DNA of 64,000 bases from Streptomyces griseus (GCF_001715295.1 NZ_MDKB01000004.1:329521-393520), one strand, 5' to 3'. Positions 33,414 through 42,402 are shown, counted from the stretch's first letter. The notes: generated by a model from the sequence alone, not told the origin. Numbers and translations: made by a program.

Positions 33414-34043
33414 CTACCTCCGGGCGCCGACCATCCGCAGGACCAGGTCGGCGTAGAGCGCCCCGACCTCGTCGGGCGTGCGGCTCCCCTGCGCGTTGAA
33501 CCAGCGCGCCACGTCGATACAGAGCGACAGTACGGCCAGCGTGGTACCCGGGATGTCGGGGACGTCGAACTCCCCCGCCGCCACTCCCTCGCTGATGATC
33601 CGGCGCACCGCCGCGTCGCTCTTCCTGCGCAGCGCCACGATCTCGGCACGGTGCTCCTCACCGAGGGCCTCCAGCTCGTACTGCACGACGCGCGCGGTGG
33701 TGTGGCGCTCGGCGTGCCACCGGACGAAGGACCGCACGGCGTCGGCGAGGCGCTCGGCGGCCGTACCGCCACTGTCCGCCGCCGTCTCCAGCAGGAGCAG
33801 GGCCCGGTCGTGACCGATCCTGCTGATCCGGTGGAGCAGCTCCTCCTTGGTCCGGTAGTGGATGTAGAGCGCCGCCGGGCTCATCCCGGCCCGGCCGGCG
33901 ATGTCCCGGGTGGTGGTCGCGTGGTAGCCGCGCTCGGCGAAGGCCTCGACGGCGGCGACCAGCAGTCGCCGGGCCGCCTCGGGCGTGACCTCACTCCACG
34001 GGGCGCTCCCGCCGTCGGTCTCCTCTGCCGTGCTCATGCTCAC
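33414..34043 (-). CDS. TetR-family regulator controlling MaoC through box C
   Basis: The 209-aa protein has an HTH at about 25-75 with RAGMSPAALYIHYRTKEELL and a helical C-terminal domain of the acyl-CoA/KstR2-like sort (RALLLLETAADSGGTAAERL). A GTG at 34043 has AGGAG 8 nt before it; the internal ATG two codons later is the alternative. Box C2 is 41 bp upstream of the GTG, which indicates autoregulation, and box C1 is at the same distance from the convergent MaoC gene. The ligand is unknown. Confidence 0.9.
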   Translation of the reverse strand: MSMSTAEETDGGSAPWSEVTPEAARRLLVAAVEAFAERGYHATTTRDIAGRAGMSPAALYIHYRTKEELLHRISRIGHDRALLLLETAADSGGTAAERLADAVRSFVRWHAERHTTARVVQYELEALGEEHRAEIVALRRKSDAAVRRIISEGVAAGEFDVPDIPGTTLAVLSLCIDVARWFNAQGSRTPDEVGALYADLVLRMVGARR

Positions 34044-34083
34044 GTGCCCCTCTCCTTCGCAGGACGCACACCATACCGCGAAC

Positions 34084-34100
34084 CTGAGCAAGCGCTTAGG
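34084..34100. promoter_or_regulatory. Box C2, putative autoregulatory operator
   Basis: CTGAGCAAGCGCTTAGG shares its first 14 bases with box C1 (32804-32817) and lies upstream of the TetR gene at 34043. Confidence 0.65.
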
Positions 34101-34136
34101 GGATGGCCGGCGCGAGGCCCTGGCGGGCCGGGACCG

Positions 34137-34427
34137 TCAGAGCTTCTGGAAGGGGTCGTGCTCGGCGAGGATCTTCTCCAGCCGGGCCTGGTCGACGCGG
34201 CTGACGATCTGCCCCGCCTCCTGGCGGTCCCTGACGACCTTGGCCAGGGTGAAGCACGACGTGACGAGGTAGAGCACGCCGACGGCGAGGAAGGCGCGTA
34301 CCCAGGCGTCGGCGTCGAGGAAGAAGATGCCGAGGGCCACCGCGCCCAAGGCCACCGCGAAGGAGAGGACGGCCTGTCCGTAGAAGGCGGCGGTGCTCTG
34401 CTGCTTGACCGATGCTGTGTCACTCAT
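34137..34427 (-). CDS. YiaA/YiaB-family two-helix membrane protein, 96 aa
   Basis: The small protein has two hydrophobic helices, about 16-37 and 42-64 (FYGQAVLSFAVALGAVALGI; WVRAFLAVGVLYLVTSCFTL), and a charged cytoplasmic tail (RLEKILAEHDPFQKL). This arrangement fits the yiaAB two-helix domain. Function is unknown in all bacteria. MSDTASVK is taken as the start; an ATG four codons upstream is possible. It lies between the TetR and acyl-CoA dehydrogenase genes. Confidence 0.75.
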   Translation of the reverse strand: MSDTASVKQQSTAAFYGQAVLSFAVALGAVALGIFFLDADAWVRAFLAVGVLYLVTSCFTLAKVVRDRQEAGQIVSRVDQARLEKILAEHDPFQKL

Positions 34428-34524
34428 GCCGCACAGCATGGGGCGCGGCGGCGCGCCCCGGCATCCGTCGGCGTACTCAGCCGGTACTCAGGCGCGTCCG
34501 TCGGTGCCGCCTGCCCGGCGGGGT

Positions 34525-35676
34525 TCAGAAGGCGGACACTCCGGTGAGCGCCCGGCCGATGATCAGCTTCTGGATCTGGCTGGTGCCCTCGTACAGGGTC
34601 ATCACGCGGGCGTCCCTGACCAGCTTGCCCACCGGGTACTCGTCGATGTAGCCGTAACCGCCGAACACCTGGAGCGCGTTGTTGGCGGCGCGCACGGCCG
34701 CCTCGGAGGCGAAGAGCTTCGCCGTGGAGGCGGCGGTCACGAAGTCCCGGCCGCGGTCGACGAGGTCGGCGACGCGCCAGGTCAGCATGCGGGCGGCGTC
34801 CACGTCCACGGAGATGTCGCTGATGAGTTCCTGGACGAGCTGGTAGCTCGCGATGGACTTCCCGAACTGCTCGCGCTCGCCGGCGTACCGGACGGCGGCG
34901 TCCAGGGCGGCCTGTGCGATGCCGACGCATCCGGCGGCGACCGACATGCGCCCCTTGGCGAGGGCGGACATGGCGACGGAGAAGCCCTTGCCCTCGGGCC
35001 CCAGGAGCGCGGTGACGGGGACCCGGACGTCCTCCAGCACCAGTTCGGCCGTGGCCTGGCCGCGCAGCCCGAGCTTGCCGTGGACGGCGCGCCGGGTCAG
35101 ACCGGGGGCGTCGGCCGGGACCAGGAAGGCGGAGACGCCGCGGTGGCCCGGGGTGTCTCCGGTCCGCGCGAAGAGCAGGACCACGTCGGCCCAGGTGCCG
35201 TTGGTGATGAACATCTTGGAGCCGTTGACGACGTAGTCGTCGCCGTCCCGCACGGCCCGGGTCGTCAGGTTCCCGGCGTCCGATCCGGTGCCCGGCTCGG
35301 TGAGCCCGAAGCAGCCGACGGCCTCTCCCGCCGTGAGCTTCGGCAGCCACTGCCGCTTCTGGCTCTCGGTGCCCCACGAGGCGATCGTCTTGGCGACCAG
35401 GCCGAGCGAGACGGACACGATGCCGCGCACGGAGGAGTCGCCGCGGCCGAGTTCCTCGGTCACCAGGCAGTACGCGAGGTGGTCGCCGCCGGAGCCGCCG
35501 TACTCCTCAGGGACCGTCAGACCCAGGAAGCCCAGGGCCCCCAGCTTCTTCACGATCGACTTGTCGACGCTCTCCGCGCGGTCCCACTCGACGACGTGCG
35601 GAGTGATCTCCCGTGCGACGAAGTCCTCGGCGAGCTGCCGGACGGCTTCCTGCTCCTCGCTCAGCTCCAGGTTCAT
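34525..35676 (-). CDS. Acyl-CoA dehydrogenase (short/medium-chain type)
   Basis: The 383-aa FAD enzyme has all domain landmarks: CFGLTEPGTGSDAG (flavin contact, about 121-134), FITNGTWADVV, RVPVTALLGPEGKGF, and the catalytic Glu363 in LYEGTSQIQKLIIGR at the C-terminus. It forms a trans-2-enoyl-CoA and passes electrons to ETF. It is divergent from a TetR gene with box B1 between the two starts, so that TetR probably represses it. The aldehyde/alcohol dehydrogenase operon 5 kb away has the same operator, suggesting that alcohol, aldehyde and acyl-CoA steps form one pathway. Confidence 0.95.
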   Translation of the reverse strand: MNLELSEEQEAVRQLAEDFVAREITPHVVEWDRAESVDKSIVKKLGALGFLGLTVPEEYGGSGGDHLAYCLVTEELGRGDSSVRGIVSVSLGLVAKTIASWGTESQKRQWLPKLTAGEAVGCFGLTEPGTGSDAGNLTTRAVRDGDDYVVNGSKMFITNGTWADVVLLFARTGDTPGHRGVSAFLVPADAPGLTRRAVHGKLGLRGQATAELVLEDVRVPVTALLGPEGKGFSVAMSALAKGRMSVAAGCVGIAQAALDAAVRYAGEREQFGKSIASYQLVQELISDISVDVDAARMLTWRVADLVDRGRDFVTAASTAKLFASEAAVRAANNALQVFGGYGYIDEYPVGKLVRDARVMTLYEGTSQIQKLIIGRALTGVSAF

Positions 35677-35693
35677 CCCGTGACACCCACTTT

Positions 35694-35710
35694 AATTAGC
35701 ACTGCTAGTT
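35694..35710. promoter_or_regulatory. Box B1, putative TetR operator
   Basis: AATTAGCACTGCTAGTT is a 17-bp palindrome around a central C (TAGCA-C-TGCTA perfect), 18 bp from the acyl-CoA dehydrogenase start and 20 bp from the TetR start. It recurs as AACTAGCGCTGTTAGTT at 40915-40931. Confidence 0.75.
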
Positions 35711-35730
35711 TTATGCTTGCAGGGCCTACT

Positions 35731-36414
35731 ATGAGCCGCATGGCCCGACCGCGCAAGCCCCTCCTCAGCAGAGACCGCATCGTCGAGGCGGCGAGCGCGC
35801 TCGTGGACGCCGAGGGGCTCGATTCCGTCTCGACCCGCCGGCTCGCGGCCGAGCTCGGGGTCAGCGGGCCCTCGCTCTACAACCACTTCCGGAACAAGGA
35901 CGAGATCCTCGACGCGGTCGCCGACGCGGTGTCCGCCCAGGTCGACCTGTCGATGTTCGAGGCGTCGGACCCGCGGGACTGGCCCGCCGCCCTGCACGAC
36001 TGGGCGGTCTCCTACCGCGCCGCGCTCGCCGCCCACCCGCACATCGTCCCGGTGCTGGCCCAGGGCCCCGGCCGCCGCCCGGCCGGTCTCCGGGTCGCCG
36101 ACGCGGTCTTCGGGGCCATGGTGCGGGCGGGCTGGCCGCCCGCCCAGGCGACGTACATCGGCGCGCTGATGCGGTACTTCATCACCGGTTCGGCCCTCGG
36201 CTCCTTCGCCCGCGGCTTCGTGGACGACGAGACGGCGTACGACCCCGCCGACTACCCCCACCTCGGCCAGGCCCACCTGCTCGCCGACCGGCGCCAGCAG
36301 GTCGACGAGGGGGCCTTCGGGACCGGGCTGCGGGCCCTCCTCGACGGCCTCGTGCTCCAGTACGAGCAGACGGTCGGCGACGGCACGGTTCGGCCGGCAC
36401 CGAACGGTGCCTGA
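35731..36414 (+). CDS. TetR-family regulator of the box B genes
   Basis: The 227-aa protein has an HTH near 16-62 with ELGVSGPSLYNHFRNKDEIL and a TetR_C-type helical domain (WAVSYRAALAAHPHIVPVLA), the class seen in many actinobacterial regulators of lipid and drug genes. AGGG precedes the ATG at 35731; a second ATG three codons later is possible. The divergent acyl-CoA dehydrogenase shares the 54-bp intergenic operator region, and autoregulation is therefore likely. An ArsR-type gene follows 15 bp after the stop. Confidence 0.92.
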   Translation: MSRMARPRKPLLSRDRIVEAASALVDAEGLDSVSTRRLAAELGVSGPSLYNHFRNKDEILDAVADAVSAQVDLSMFEASDPRDWPAALHDWAVSYRAALAAHPHIVPVLAQGPGRRPAGLRVADAVFGAMVRAGWPPAQATYIGALMRYFITGSALGSFARGFVDDETAYDPADYPHLGQAHLLADRRQQVDEGAFGTGLRALLDGLVLQYEQTVGDGTVRPAPNGA

Positions 36415-36429
36415 GGCATCCTGGACGGC

Positions 36430-37158
36430 ATGACACGCAGGACACCGGGAGATCCGGCCGCGCGCCGGCTCACCTCGTTCGCGGCACTGCTCGCCGACGA
36501 GACCCGCGCCTCCTTCTGCCTCGCGCTGCTCGACGGGCGCGCCTGGACGGCGGGCGAGCTGGCCCGGCACGCGGGGGTGGCACCCTCCACCGCGAGCGAA
36601 CACCTGGGGAAACTGGTCGCGGGCGGACTGCTGGCCGAGGAGCGGCAGGGCCGCCACCGCTATGTGCGGCTCGCCGGCGCCCGTACGGCACGGCTGGTCG
36701 AGGAACTCGCCGCCCCTCTCGTCCCCGGGGCCGACGAGGCGCGGCCCCGCACCCTGGGCGCGGCTGGCCTCAGCAGCGCGCTGGCCCGGGGACGCACCTG
36801 TTACGACCATCTCGCCGGACGGCTCGGCATCACGATCACCGACGCCATGACCGCCCGCGGCCTGCTGCGCCAGGACACCGGCTTCGCGCTCACCGACGAC
36901 GGGGTGCGGTGGTTCGCCACGCTCGGTGTCCCCCTGGACACCGCGGCCCGGCGGCCCCTGGCGCGCGGCTGCCTGGACTGGACCGAACGACGGTTGCACC
37001 TGGCGGGGGCCGCGGGCGCCGCCCTGTGCACGCATGTCCTCGACGCCGGCTGGTGCGAGCGGATCGGTTCGGGCCGCGCGGTACGGGCCACGCCCGAGGG
37101 GCGGCGGGCGCTGTCGCAGCACATGGGCGTCGACCCCGCGACGCTTGACGGGCCCTGA
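36430..37158 (+). CDS. ArsR-type winged-helix regulator with C-terminal extension
   Basis: The 242-aa protein has an N-terminal ArsR/SmtB-like winged helix at about 12-90 (ELARHAGVAPSTASEHLGKL). No metal-binding CxC is seen in the DNA-recognition helix. A C-terminal part of about 140 residues contains several Cys (TCYDH, RGCLDWTER, ALCTHVLDAGWC), reminiscent of MarR/ArsR-like regulators of transporters. The gene ends 45 bp before a DMT transporter on the same strand, which it probably controls. The start is the only suitable ATG after the TetR stop. Confidence 0.85.
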   Translation: MTRRTPGDPAARRLTSFAALLADETRASFCLALLDGRAWTAGELARHAGVAPSTASEHLGKLVAGGLLAEERQGRHRYVRLAGARTARLVEELAAPLVPGADEARPRTLGAAGLSSALARGRTCYDHLAGRLGITITDAMTARGLLRQDTGFALTDDGVRWFATLGVPLDTAARRPLARGCLDWTERRLHLAGAAGAALCTHVLDAGWCERIGSGRAVRATPEGRRALSQHMGVDPATLDGP

Positions 37159-37202
37159 CAATTCGGTGGGTGCCGACACGTGACGGCCTTACGGTCGTGA
37201 CC

Positions 37203-38180
37203 ATGACGACGACACCGATCCCACCGGCGACCGCCCCGCCGGCCCGCGACTGGCGTGCCCCGGCGGCGGCCGCCACCACGGTGGTGCTGTGGGCCTCCGC
37301 CTTTGTCTCCATCCGCAGCGCGGGCGAGGCCTACTCCCCCGGCGCGCTGGCCCTCGGCCGGCTGCTGGCGGGCACGCTGACACTCGGCGTGATCCTCCTC
37401 GTACGCCGGGAAGGGCTGCCCGCGAAGGGGGCGTGGCCCGGCATCATCGGGTCCGGGCTGTTGTGGTTCGGGCTGTACATGGTGGTGCTCAACTGGGGAG
37501 AACAGCAGGTCGACGCGGGCACGGCCGCCATGATCGTGAACATCGGGCCGATCCTGATGGCCCTGCTGGGCGCCCGGCTGCTGGGAGAGGGCCTGCCGCG
37601 CCGGCTCCTGACCGGCATGGCCGTCTCGTTCGCGGGGGCCGTCGTCGTGGGCCTCTCGATGTCCGGGCACGGGAGTTCGTCCGTGCTCGGTGTGCTGCTC
37701 TGCCTGCTGGCCGCGGTGTCGTACGCGGGCGGGGTCGTCATCCAGAAGCCCGCGCTCCGGCACGGCTCTCCGCTCCAGATCACCACGCTCGGCTGCCTGA
37801 CCGGTACGGTCGCCTGCCTGCCGTTCACCGGCGTGCTGGTCTCCGAGGCGGCCCGCGCCCCCGCCTCCGCGACGCTGAACATGATCTATCTCGGCGTCTT
37901 CCCGACCGCGCTCGCCTTCACCACCTGGGCCTACGCCCTGGCCCGCACCACCGCGGGCCGGATGGGCGCGACGACGTACGCGGTACCGGCGCTGGTGGTC
38001 CTGATGTCGTGGCTGCTGCTGGACGAGGTGCCCGCGGCGCTCACCGTCGGCGGCGGGCTGCTCTGCCTCGCCGGTGTCGCCGTCTCGCGCACCAGGGCCC
38101 GGACCGCGCGGGACGAGGGGCTGCCCGGCAGCGGGCCGGCACCCGTGACGTCCGTCCCCCGGCCGGACTCCCCGCAGTGA
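37203..38180 (+). CDS. EamA/DMT-family transporter
   Basis: The 325-aa protein has ten hydrophobic helices in two EamA repeats (first about 20-150, second about 160-295). Motifs include LWASAFVSIRSAGEAYSPG and LGVFPTALAFTTWAYAL. Such proteins export amino acids, metabolites or drugs. It lies directly after the ArsR-type gene and before a convergent terminator. A GTG two codons upstream is an alternative start. No substrate is assigned. Confidence 0.88.
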   Translation: MTTTPIPPATAPPARDWRAPAAAATTVVLWASAFVSIRSAGEAYSPGALALGRLLAGTLTLGVILLVRREGLPAKGAWPGIIGSGLLWFGLYMVVLNWGEQQVDAGTAAMIVNIGPILMALLGARLLGEGLPRRLLTGMAVSFAGAVVVGLSMSGHGSSSVLGVLLCLLAAVSYAGGVVIQKPALRHGSPLQITTLGCLTGTVACLPFTGVLVSEAARAPASATLNMIYLGVFPTALAFTTWAYALARTTAGRMGATTYAVPALVVLMSWLLLDEVPAALTVGGGLLCLAGVAVSRTRARTARDEGLPGSGPAPVTSVPRPDSPQ

Positions 38181-38187
38181 GCCCGCG

Positions 38188-38217
38188 CCCGTGCCGGCCG
38201 GGACCGGCCGGCACGGG
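38188..38217. terminator. Convergent terminator hairpin
   Basis: CCCGTGCCGGCCGG and CCGGCCGGCACGGG form a 14-bp perfect stem with a 2-nt formal loop between the convergent DMT and alcohol dehydrogenase genes. Confidence 0.85.
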
Positions 38218-38252
38218 ACGCGTTCGCCGCAACGGGCGAAGGAGCGGGCGGG

Positions 38253-39347
38253 TCAGGCCGCCGCGTCGGGGAACACCACCAGCGCGCGGCCGCCCCGGCC
38301 CGCGACCATGGTGTCGAAGGCCGCGGGGATACCGTCCAGGGTGATGCGTTCCGTCACCATCATGGAGAGGTCGAACCGCCCGGCGCGGATGTGTTCCGCC
38401 AGGACGGGCAGATCACGCGCGGGGTCGCTGTTGCCGTACACGCATCCGGTCAGCGAGCGGCCCCAGTGGAAGATCTCCAGGGCGTTGAAGCTCACCACCT
38501 GGTCCTTGCCGCCGATACCGACGACGGTCGCGCGGCCGCCGCGGCGGGTGGACTCCCACGCCCCGCGGATCGTGGCGGGCCGTCCCACGCACTCCACGGC
38601 GACGTCCGCGCCCCGGCCGCCGGTGAGCCTGCGGACGGCGCGCGGGGTGGTGTCGGAGGCGACCACGTAGTCGGTGGCTCCGGCCCGCCGGGCAAGTTCC
38701 TCCTTCTCGGGCGAGACGTCGACGGCGATGACCTGCGAGGCGCCCGCGAGGCGCGCCGACTGCAGGACGGCGAGGCCCACCCCGCCGATGCCGAGGACGA
38801 CGACGCTCTCGCCCTCACGGACCCGGGCGCAGTGGTGCACCGCCCCGTATCCGGTCAGCACCGCGCAGCCGAGCAGGGCGGCGTCGTCCAGCGGGATGCC
38901 GGCCGGGGCGGGCAGCACGCAGTTCGCGGCGACGACGGTCTCCTGCGCGAAGGCTGCCACGTTGAGTCCGGGGTGGAGCTCCGTGCCGTCGGCCGTACGG
39001 GCGTGGATGTTGCCGGCCCCCTTGAGCGCGTCGGCGCAGAGCCAGACCTCACCGATCCCGCAGTGGAAACACTCCCCGCAGGACGGCGCCCAGTTGAGGA
39101 CGACGGGGTCGCCGGCGGCGACATGGGTGACGCCCTCGCCGACGGCCAGAACCGTCCCGGCCCCCTCGTGGCCGAGGACGGCCGGGACGGGCAGCCGCAT
39201 GGTGCCGTTCGACAGGGACAGGTCGGAGTGGCAGACACCCGCGGCGGCGAGCCTGACGCTCACCTGGCCGGGTCCCGGCTCCGGGAGTTCGATGTCGGTG
39301 ATCTCCAGGGGAGCTCCGACGGCGGGCAGTACAGCGGCGCGGACCAC
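38253..39347 (-). CDS. Zinc-dependent alcohol dehydrogenase
   Basis: The 364-aa medium-chain dehydrogenase has the catalytic zinc site CHSD and GHEGAG, the structural zinc lobe CGECFHCGIGEVWLC, and the NAD-binding GIGGVGLAVLQSA. It resembles the NDMA-dependent/mycothiol dehydrogenase branch. It has a GTG start with GAGGAG 8 nt before it. It lies 82 bp after the aldehyde dehydrogenase on the same strand, so the pair probably oxidises an alcohol through its aldehyde to the acid under box B control. Confidence 0.93.
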   Translation of the reverse strand: MVRAAVLPAVGAPLEITDIELPEPGPGQVSVRLAAAGVCHSDLSLSNGTMRLPVPAVLGHEGAGTVLAVGEGVTHVAAGDPVVLNWAPSCGECFHCGIGEVWLCADALKGAGNIHARTADGTELHPGLNVAAFAQETVVAANCVLPAPAGIPLDDAALLGCAVLTGYGAVHHCARVREGESVVVLGIGGVGLAVLQSARLAGASQVIAVDVSPEKEELARRAGATDYVVASDTTPRAVRRLTGGRGADVAVECVGRPATIRGAWESTRRGGRATVVGIGGKDQVVSFNALEIFHWGRSLTGCVYGNSDPARDLPVLAEHIRAGRFDLSMMVTERITLDGIPAAFDTMVAGRGGRALVVFPDAAA

Positions 39348-39429
39348 GAACGGACTCCTCGGTCAAGGATCGGAGAGGGGCTGGACGGCTGAGGTAGGGG
39401 AAGGCCGATCGACTGGGCGGCCGAGGCGT

Positions 39430-40824
39430 TCAGAACTGGAGGGACTTGGTCTGGAGGTACTCGGCCAGGCCGTGCGGGCCGAGTTCGCGCCCCACTCCGG
39501 ATAGCTTGTAGCCGCCGAAGGGCGCCAGGGGGTTGAAGCGGCCGCCGTTGATGTCCACCTGTCCGGTGTCCATGCGGCGGGCGAAGGCGACGGCCTCCGC
39601 GTCGTCGGCCGCCCAGACGGCCCCGGCCAGCCCGTACACGGTGTCGTTGGCGATCCGCAGGGCGTCGTCGACGTCTTCGTAGCGCAGGAGGCAGAGCACC
39701 GGACCGAAGATCTCCTCCCGTGCGACGGTCATGTCGGGCGTCACGTCGGCGAACACGGTGGGGCGGACGTAGTAGCCCTGTTCCCTGGGCGCCTCGGGGC
39801 CGCCGGCGACGAGGCGGGCGCCCTCCTCGACGCCCTTCTCGATGTAACCCCGCACCCGGGCCTGCTGCTTGGCGTTGACGAGGGGGCCGACCCGCTCCCC
39901 GGGCACGTACTTGGCGACGGCCGCCGCCGCGAGGGCCACGGCCTCCTCGTACCGCTCGGCGTCGACCAGCATCCGGGTCCAGGCGCTGCACGTCTGGCCG
40001 GAGTTGGACATCACGTTGGCGACGCCGACGTTGACCGCCCTGGCCAGGTCGGCACCGGGCAGGATCACGTTGGCGGACTTCCCGCCGAGCTCCAGCGCCA
40101 CCCGCTTGACGGCCGCGCCCGCCGTGGCGCCGATCTGCCTGCCGACCGCCGTGGAACCGGTGAAGGAGACCATGTCGACGTCCTCGTGCTCGGCGAGGGC
40201 CTGTCCGGCGACCGGGCCCAGGCCGGTCACCAGGTTGAACACACCGCCCGGCAGGCCCGCCTCCTCGGTGGCCTCGGCGAAGAGCTGGGCGACGAGCGGG
40301 GTGTCCTCGGCGGGCTTGAGGACGACGGTGCAGCCGGCGGCGAGCGCGGGGGCCACCTTGGCGACGATCTGGTGAAGCGGGTAGTTCCAGGGGGTGATCG
40401 CCCCGACGACGCCGACGGGTTCCAGCAGGACGGTCGAGTTGCCCAGTTTCTCCTCGAACGCGTACGTCGCTGCCAGTTCGGCGTACGAGCCGGCGACCAG
40501 GACGGGGACGCCCGCGTGCACCACCTGGGACAGCCCGGGCGGGGAGCCGAGCTCCGCCGTCACCGTCTCGGCGATCTCGCCCCTGCGGGCGGCCAGCACG
40601 TCACGCAGGGCGGCGATCCGCGCGGCGCGCTCGGTGGGCGGGGTCGCGGCCCAGCCGGGGAACGCGGCGCGCGCGGCGCGCACCGCGTCGTCGACGTCCT
40701 GCGCGGTGCCCGCCGGGACGTGGCCGATGACCTGCTCGTCCGCCGGGTTCACGACCGCGATCGTGTCCTGGCCCGCGGCGGGTCGCCACGCGCCGCCGAT
40801 GTACATCCCGTCATGCGCCTTCAT
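39430..40824 (-). CDS. NAD(P)-dependent aldehyde dehydrogenase
   Basis: The 464-aa enzyme has all catalytic residues: Asn147 (TPWNYPL), Glu245 (LELGGKS) and nucleophile Cys279 (NSGQTCSAW). The late motif EEIFGPVL is also present. MKAHDGMYIGG is the start, since GGAAGGGG lies 5 nt before it; residues encoded upstream are low-complexity. It heads a two-gene operon with the zinc alcohol dehydrogenase, and box B2 is about 90-107 bp upstream. Confidence 0.95.
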   Translation of the reverse strand: MKAHDGMYIGGAWRPAAGQDTIAVVNPADEQVIGHVPAGTAQDVDDAVRAARAAFPGWAATPPTERAARIAALRDVLAARRGEIAETVTAELGSPPGLSQVVHAGVPVLVAGSYAELAATYAFEEKLGNSTVLLEPVGVVGAITPWNYPLHQIVAKVAPALAAGCTVVLKPAEDTPLVAQLFAEATEEAGLPGGVFNLVTGLGPVAGQALAEHEDVDMVSFTGSTAVGRQIGATAGAAVKRVALELGGKSANVILPGADLARAVNVGVANVMSNSGQTCSAWTRMLVDAERYEEAVALAAAAVAKYVPGERVGPLVNAKQQARVRGYIEKGVEEGARLVAGGPEAPREQGYYVRPTVFADVTPDMTVAREEIFGPVLCLLRYEDVDDALRIANDTVYGLAGAVWAADDAEAVAFARRMDTGQVDINGGRFNPLAPFGGYKLSGVGRELGPHGLAEYLQTKSLQF

Positions 40825-40914
40825 GACTGCCCCTTCCGGGCTCGCTGTGCCTGCCGCCGAAGCCGTGCGTTCCGCGTCCACGTCCTGCGTCCTGGACGGA
40901 TGCGGCCCCGCCCA

Positions 40915-40931
40915 AACTAGCGCTGTTAGTT
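40915..40931. promoter_or_regulatory. Box B2, putative TetR operator
   Basis: AACTAGCGCTGTTAGTT matches box B1 at 14 of 17 positions, with the two sites agreeing as AAYTAGCRCTGYTAGTT. It is the only feature in the upstream region of the aldehyde dehydrogenase operon. Confidence 0.7.
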
Positions 40932-41094
40932 TTCAGGCGCCAGGGAACGGCCGGAGACGCGGGTCACGCAGGGCTGCCGGCACCCGGCGCACGCCGAGGG
41001 CCGGGAGGTCCCGGGGCGGGAGTGCGCCCGGCGTCATGGTGGCCCGCCGGGGCGCGCTCCTCCGGTGGATCGCCGCCGCGTCGCGCGGCCCGGG

Positions 41095-42402
41095 TCAGGC
41101 AGGGGATCCGCTCTCCCGCACGGCCCCCTCCCCCGCGACGTCCTCCCCGGCGGGCTCGGCGGGACAGCCGGGCGGGCGGCTCGGGTGCGGTTCGGGGCCG
41201 GTACCAGCTTCCCGGCCGGCCGCCCCGCCGTCCCCGCGCAGGCCCAGTCCCGCCGCCGCGAGGAGCAGGGCGCCCAGCATCACGAACGGCGCGGCGGTCC
41301 CCGCGACCCCCGCCGTCAGCCCCGCCGCGGCGGGGGCCGCGACCTGGCCGAGGCGGTTGCCGGTGAGCCGGAGCGCGAGGGCGGTGGAGCGGGCCCCGGC
41401 GGGGGCGGCCCGGACGACGGTGGTCATCGACAGCGGCTGGCCGACGCCCAGGCAGAAGCCCAGGACGGCCAGCATCAGGGCGAGCCCCCACACCGGTACG
41501 GGCAGGACGAGAGCCGCGCAGAGCAGGCCCCCGAGCAGGCAGGTCGAGGAGAGCAGCGCCGTACGGCCGAGGAGGCGCAGCATCGGGGTCATGACCACCC
41601 GGCAGGCGATGGTGGCTGCGGCCCGGAGACTGAGCAGCAGTCCGACCGTGGCGGGCGCGATGCCGCGGTGCTCGCCGACGACCGGCAGGTAGGCGGTCAG
41701 GATGTCGGTGGCGGACAGCACGGCGAGGCTGACGAAGATGCCCGCCGGTACGCCGCGGCTCCGCAGGATGCGGCCCACCGGGACCTTCCGCGCCGCCGGC
41801 GGGCGGGAGCCGCGGCCCGTGCGGTGTTCGACGCGCCACAGGGCGGCGAGGGAGACGGCGGCGACGGCCGCGGAGACGAGCAGGGCGAGCGCGCTCGTAC
41901 GGGCCATCGCGCCGTCCCGCCCGGAGACGAGGTATCCGGCGGCGATCGGGCCGATGAGCTGGCCGAGGGAGGCACCGATGGTGAAGTGGCCGAAATTCCG
42001 GTCCTGGTCGGCGGGCGCCGACTGCCGGGCGACGAGGGACTGGGCGCCGATCACGAAGCAGAGGTGGCCCAGGCCCATGACCCCGCTCCAGGCCGCCAGC
42101 GCGGTGAGCGACCCCGAGCCACCGCCGAGCGCGCAGCCGCCGGCGATCAGGAGCACGCCGGCGGGCAGCAGGGGTGCGCAGCGGCCGTGGTCGGTCCGGC
42201 GGCCGAGGGGTACGGCGGCGAAGAGCGGGAGCAGCGCGTACGCCCCGGCGATGACGCCGATCGCCCGCTCGTCGGCACCCAGGGAGAGGGCCCGGTAGGA
42301 GACGGCGGGCCGCGCCATCGACACCGCCGCCTGTGCGAAGGCGAAGGCGATGACGAGGCGCAGCAGCCAGCCCCTGCCGGGCCGTGGATCCGGGGGTGTC
42401 AT
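41095..42402 (-). CDS. MFS transporter
   Basis: The 435-aa protein has about 12 helices. A motif-A-like loop lies between helices 2 and 3 (PLGRRTDHGR) and another in the second half (MTPMLRLLGRTALL). The C-terminal 40 residues are hydrophilic, rich in Pro, Glu and Gly. It starts with ATG overlapping the CitMHS stop (ATGA), so translation is coupled to the citrate transporter gene. It may be an exporter; the substrate is unknown. Confidence 0.88.
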   Translation of the reverse strand: MTPPDPRPGRGWLLRLVIAFAFAQAAVSMARPAVSYRALSLGADERAIGVIAGAYALLPLFAAVPLGRRTDHGRCAPLLPAGVLLIAGGCALGGGSGSLTALAAWSGVMGLGHLCFVIGAQSLVARQSAPADQDRNFGHFTIGASLGQLIGPIAAGYLVSGRDGAMARTSALALLVSAAVAAVSLAALWRVEHRTGRGSRPPAARKVPVGRILRSRGVPAGIFVSLAVLSATDILTAYLPVVGEHRGIAPATVGLLLSLRAAATIACRVVMTPMLRLLGRTALLSSTCLLGGLLCAALVLPVPVWGLALMLAVLGFCLGVGQPLSMTTVVRAAPAGARSTALALRLTGNRLGQVAAPAAAGLTAGVAGTAAPFVMLGALLLAAAGLGLRGDGGAAGREAGTGPEPHPSRPPGCPAEPAGEDVAGEGAVRESGSPA

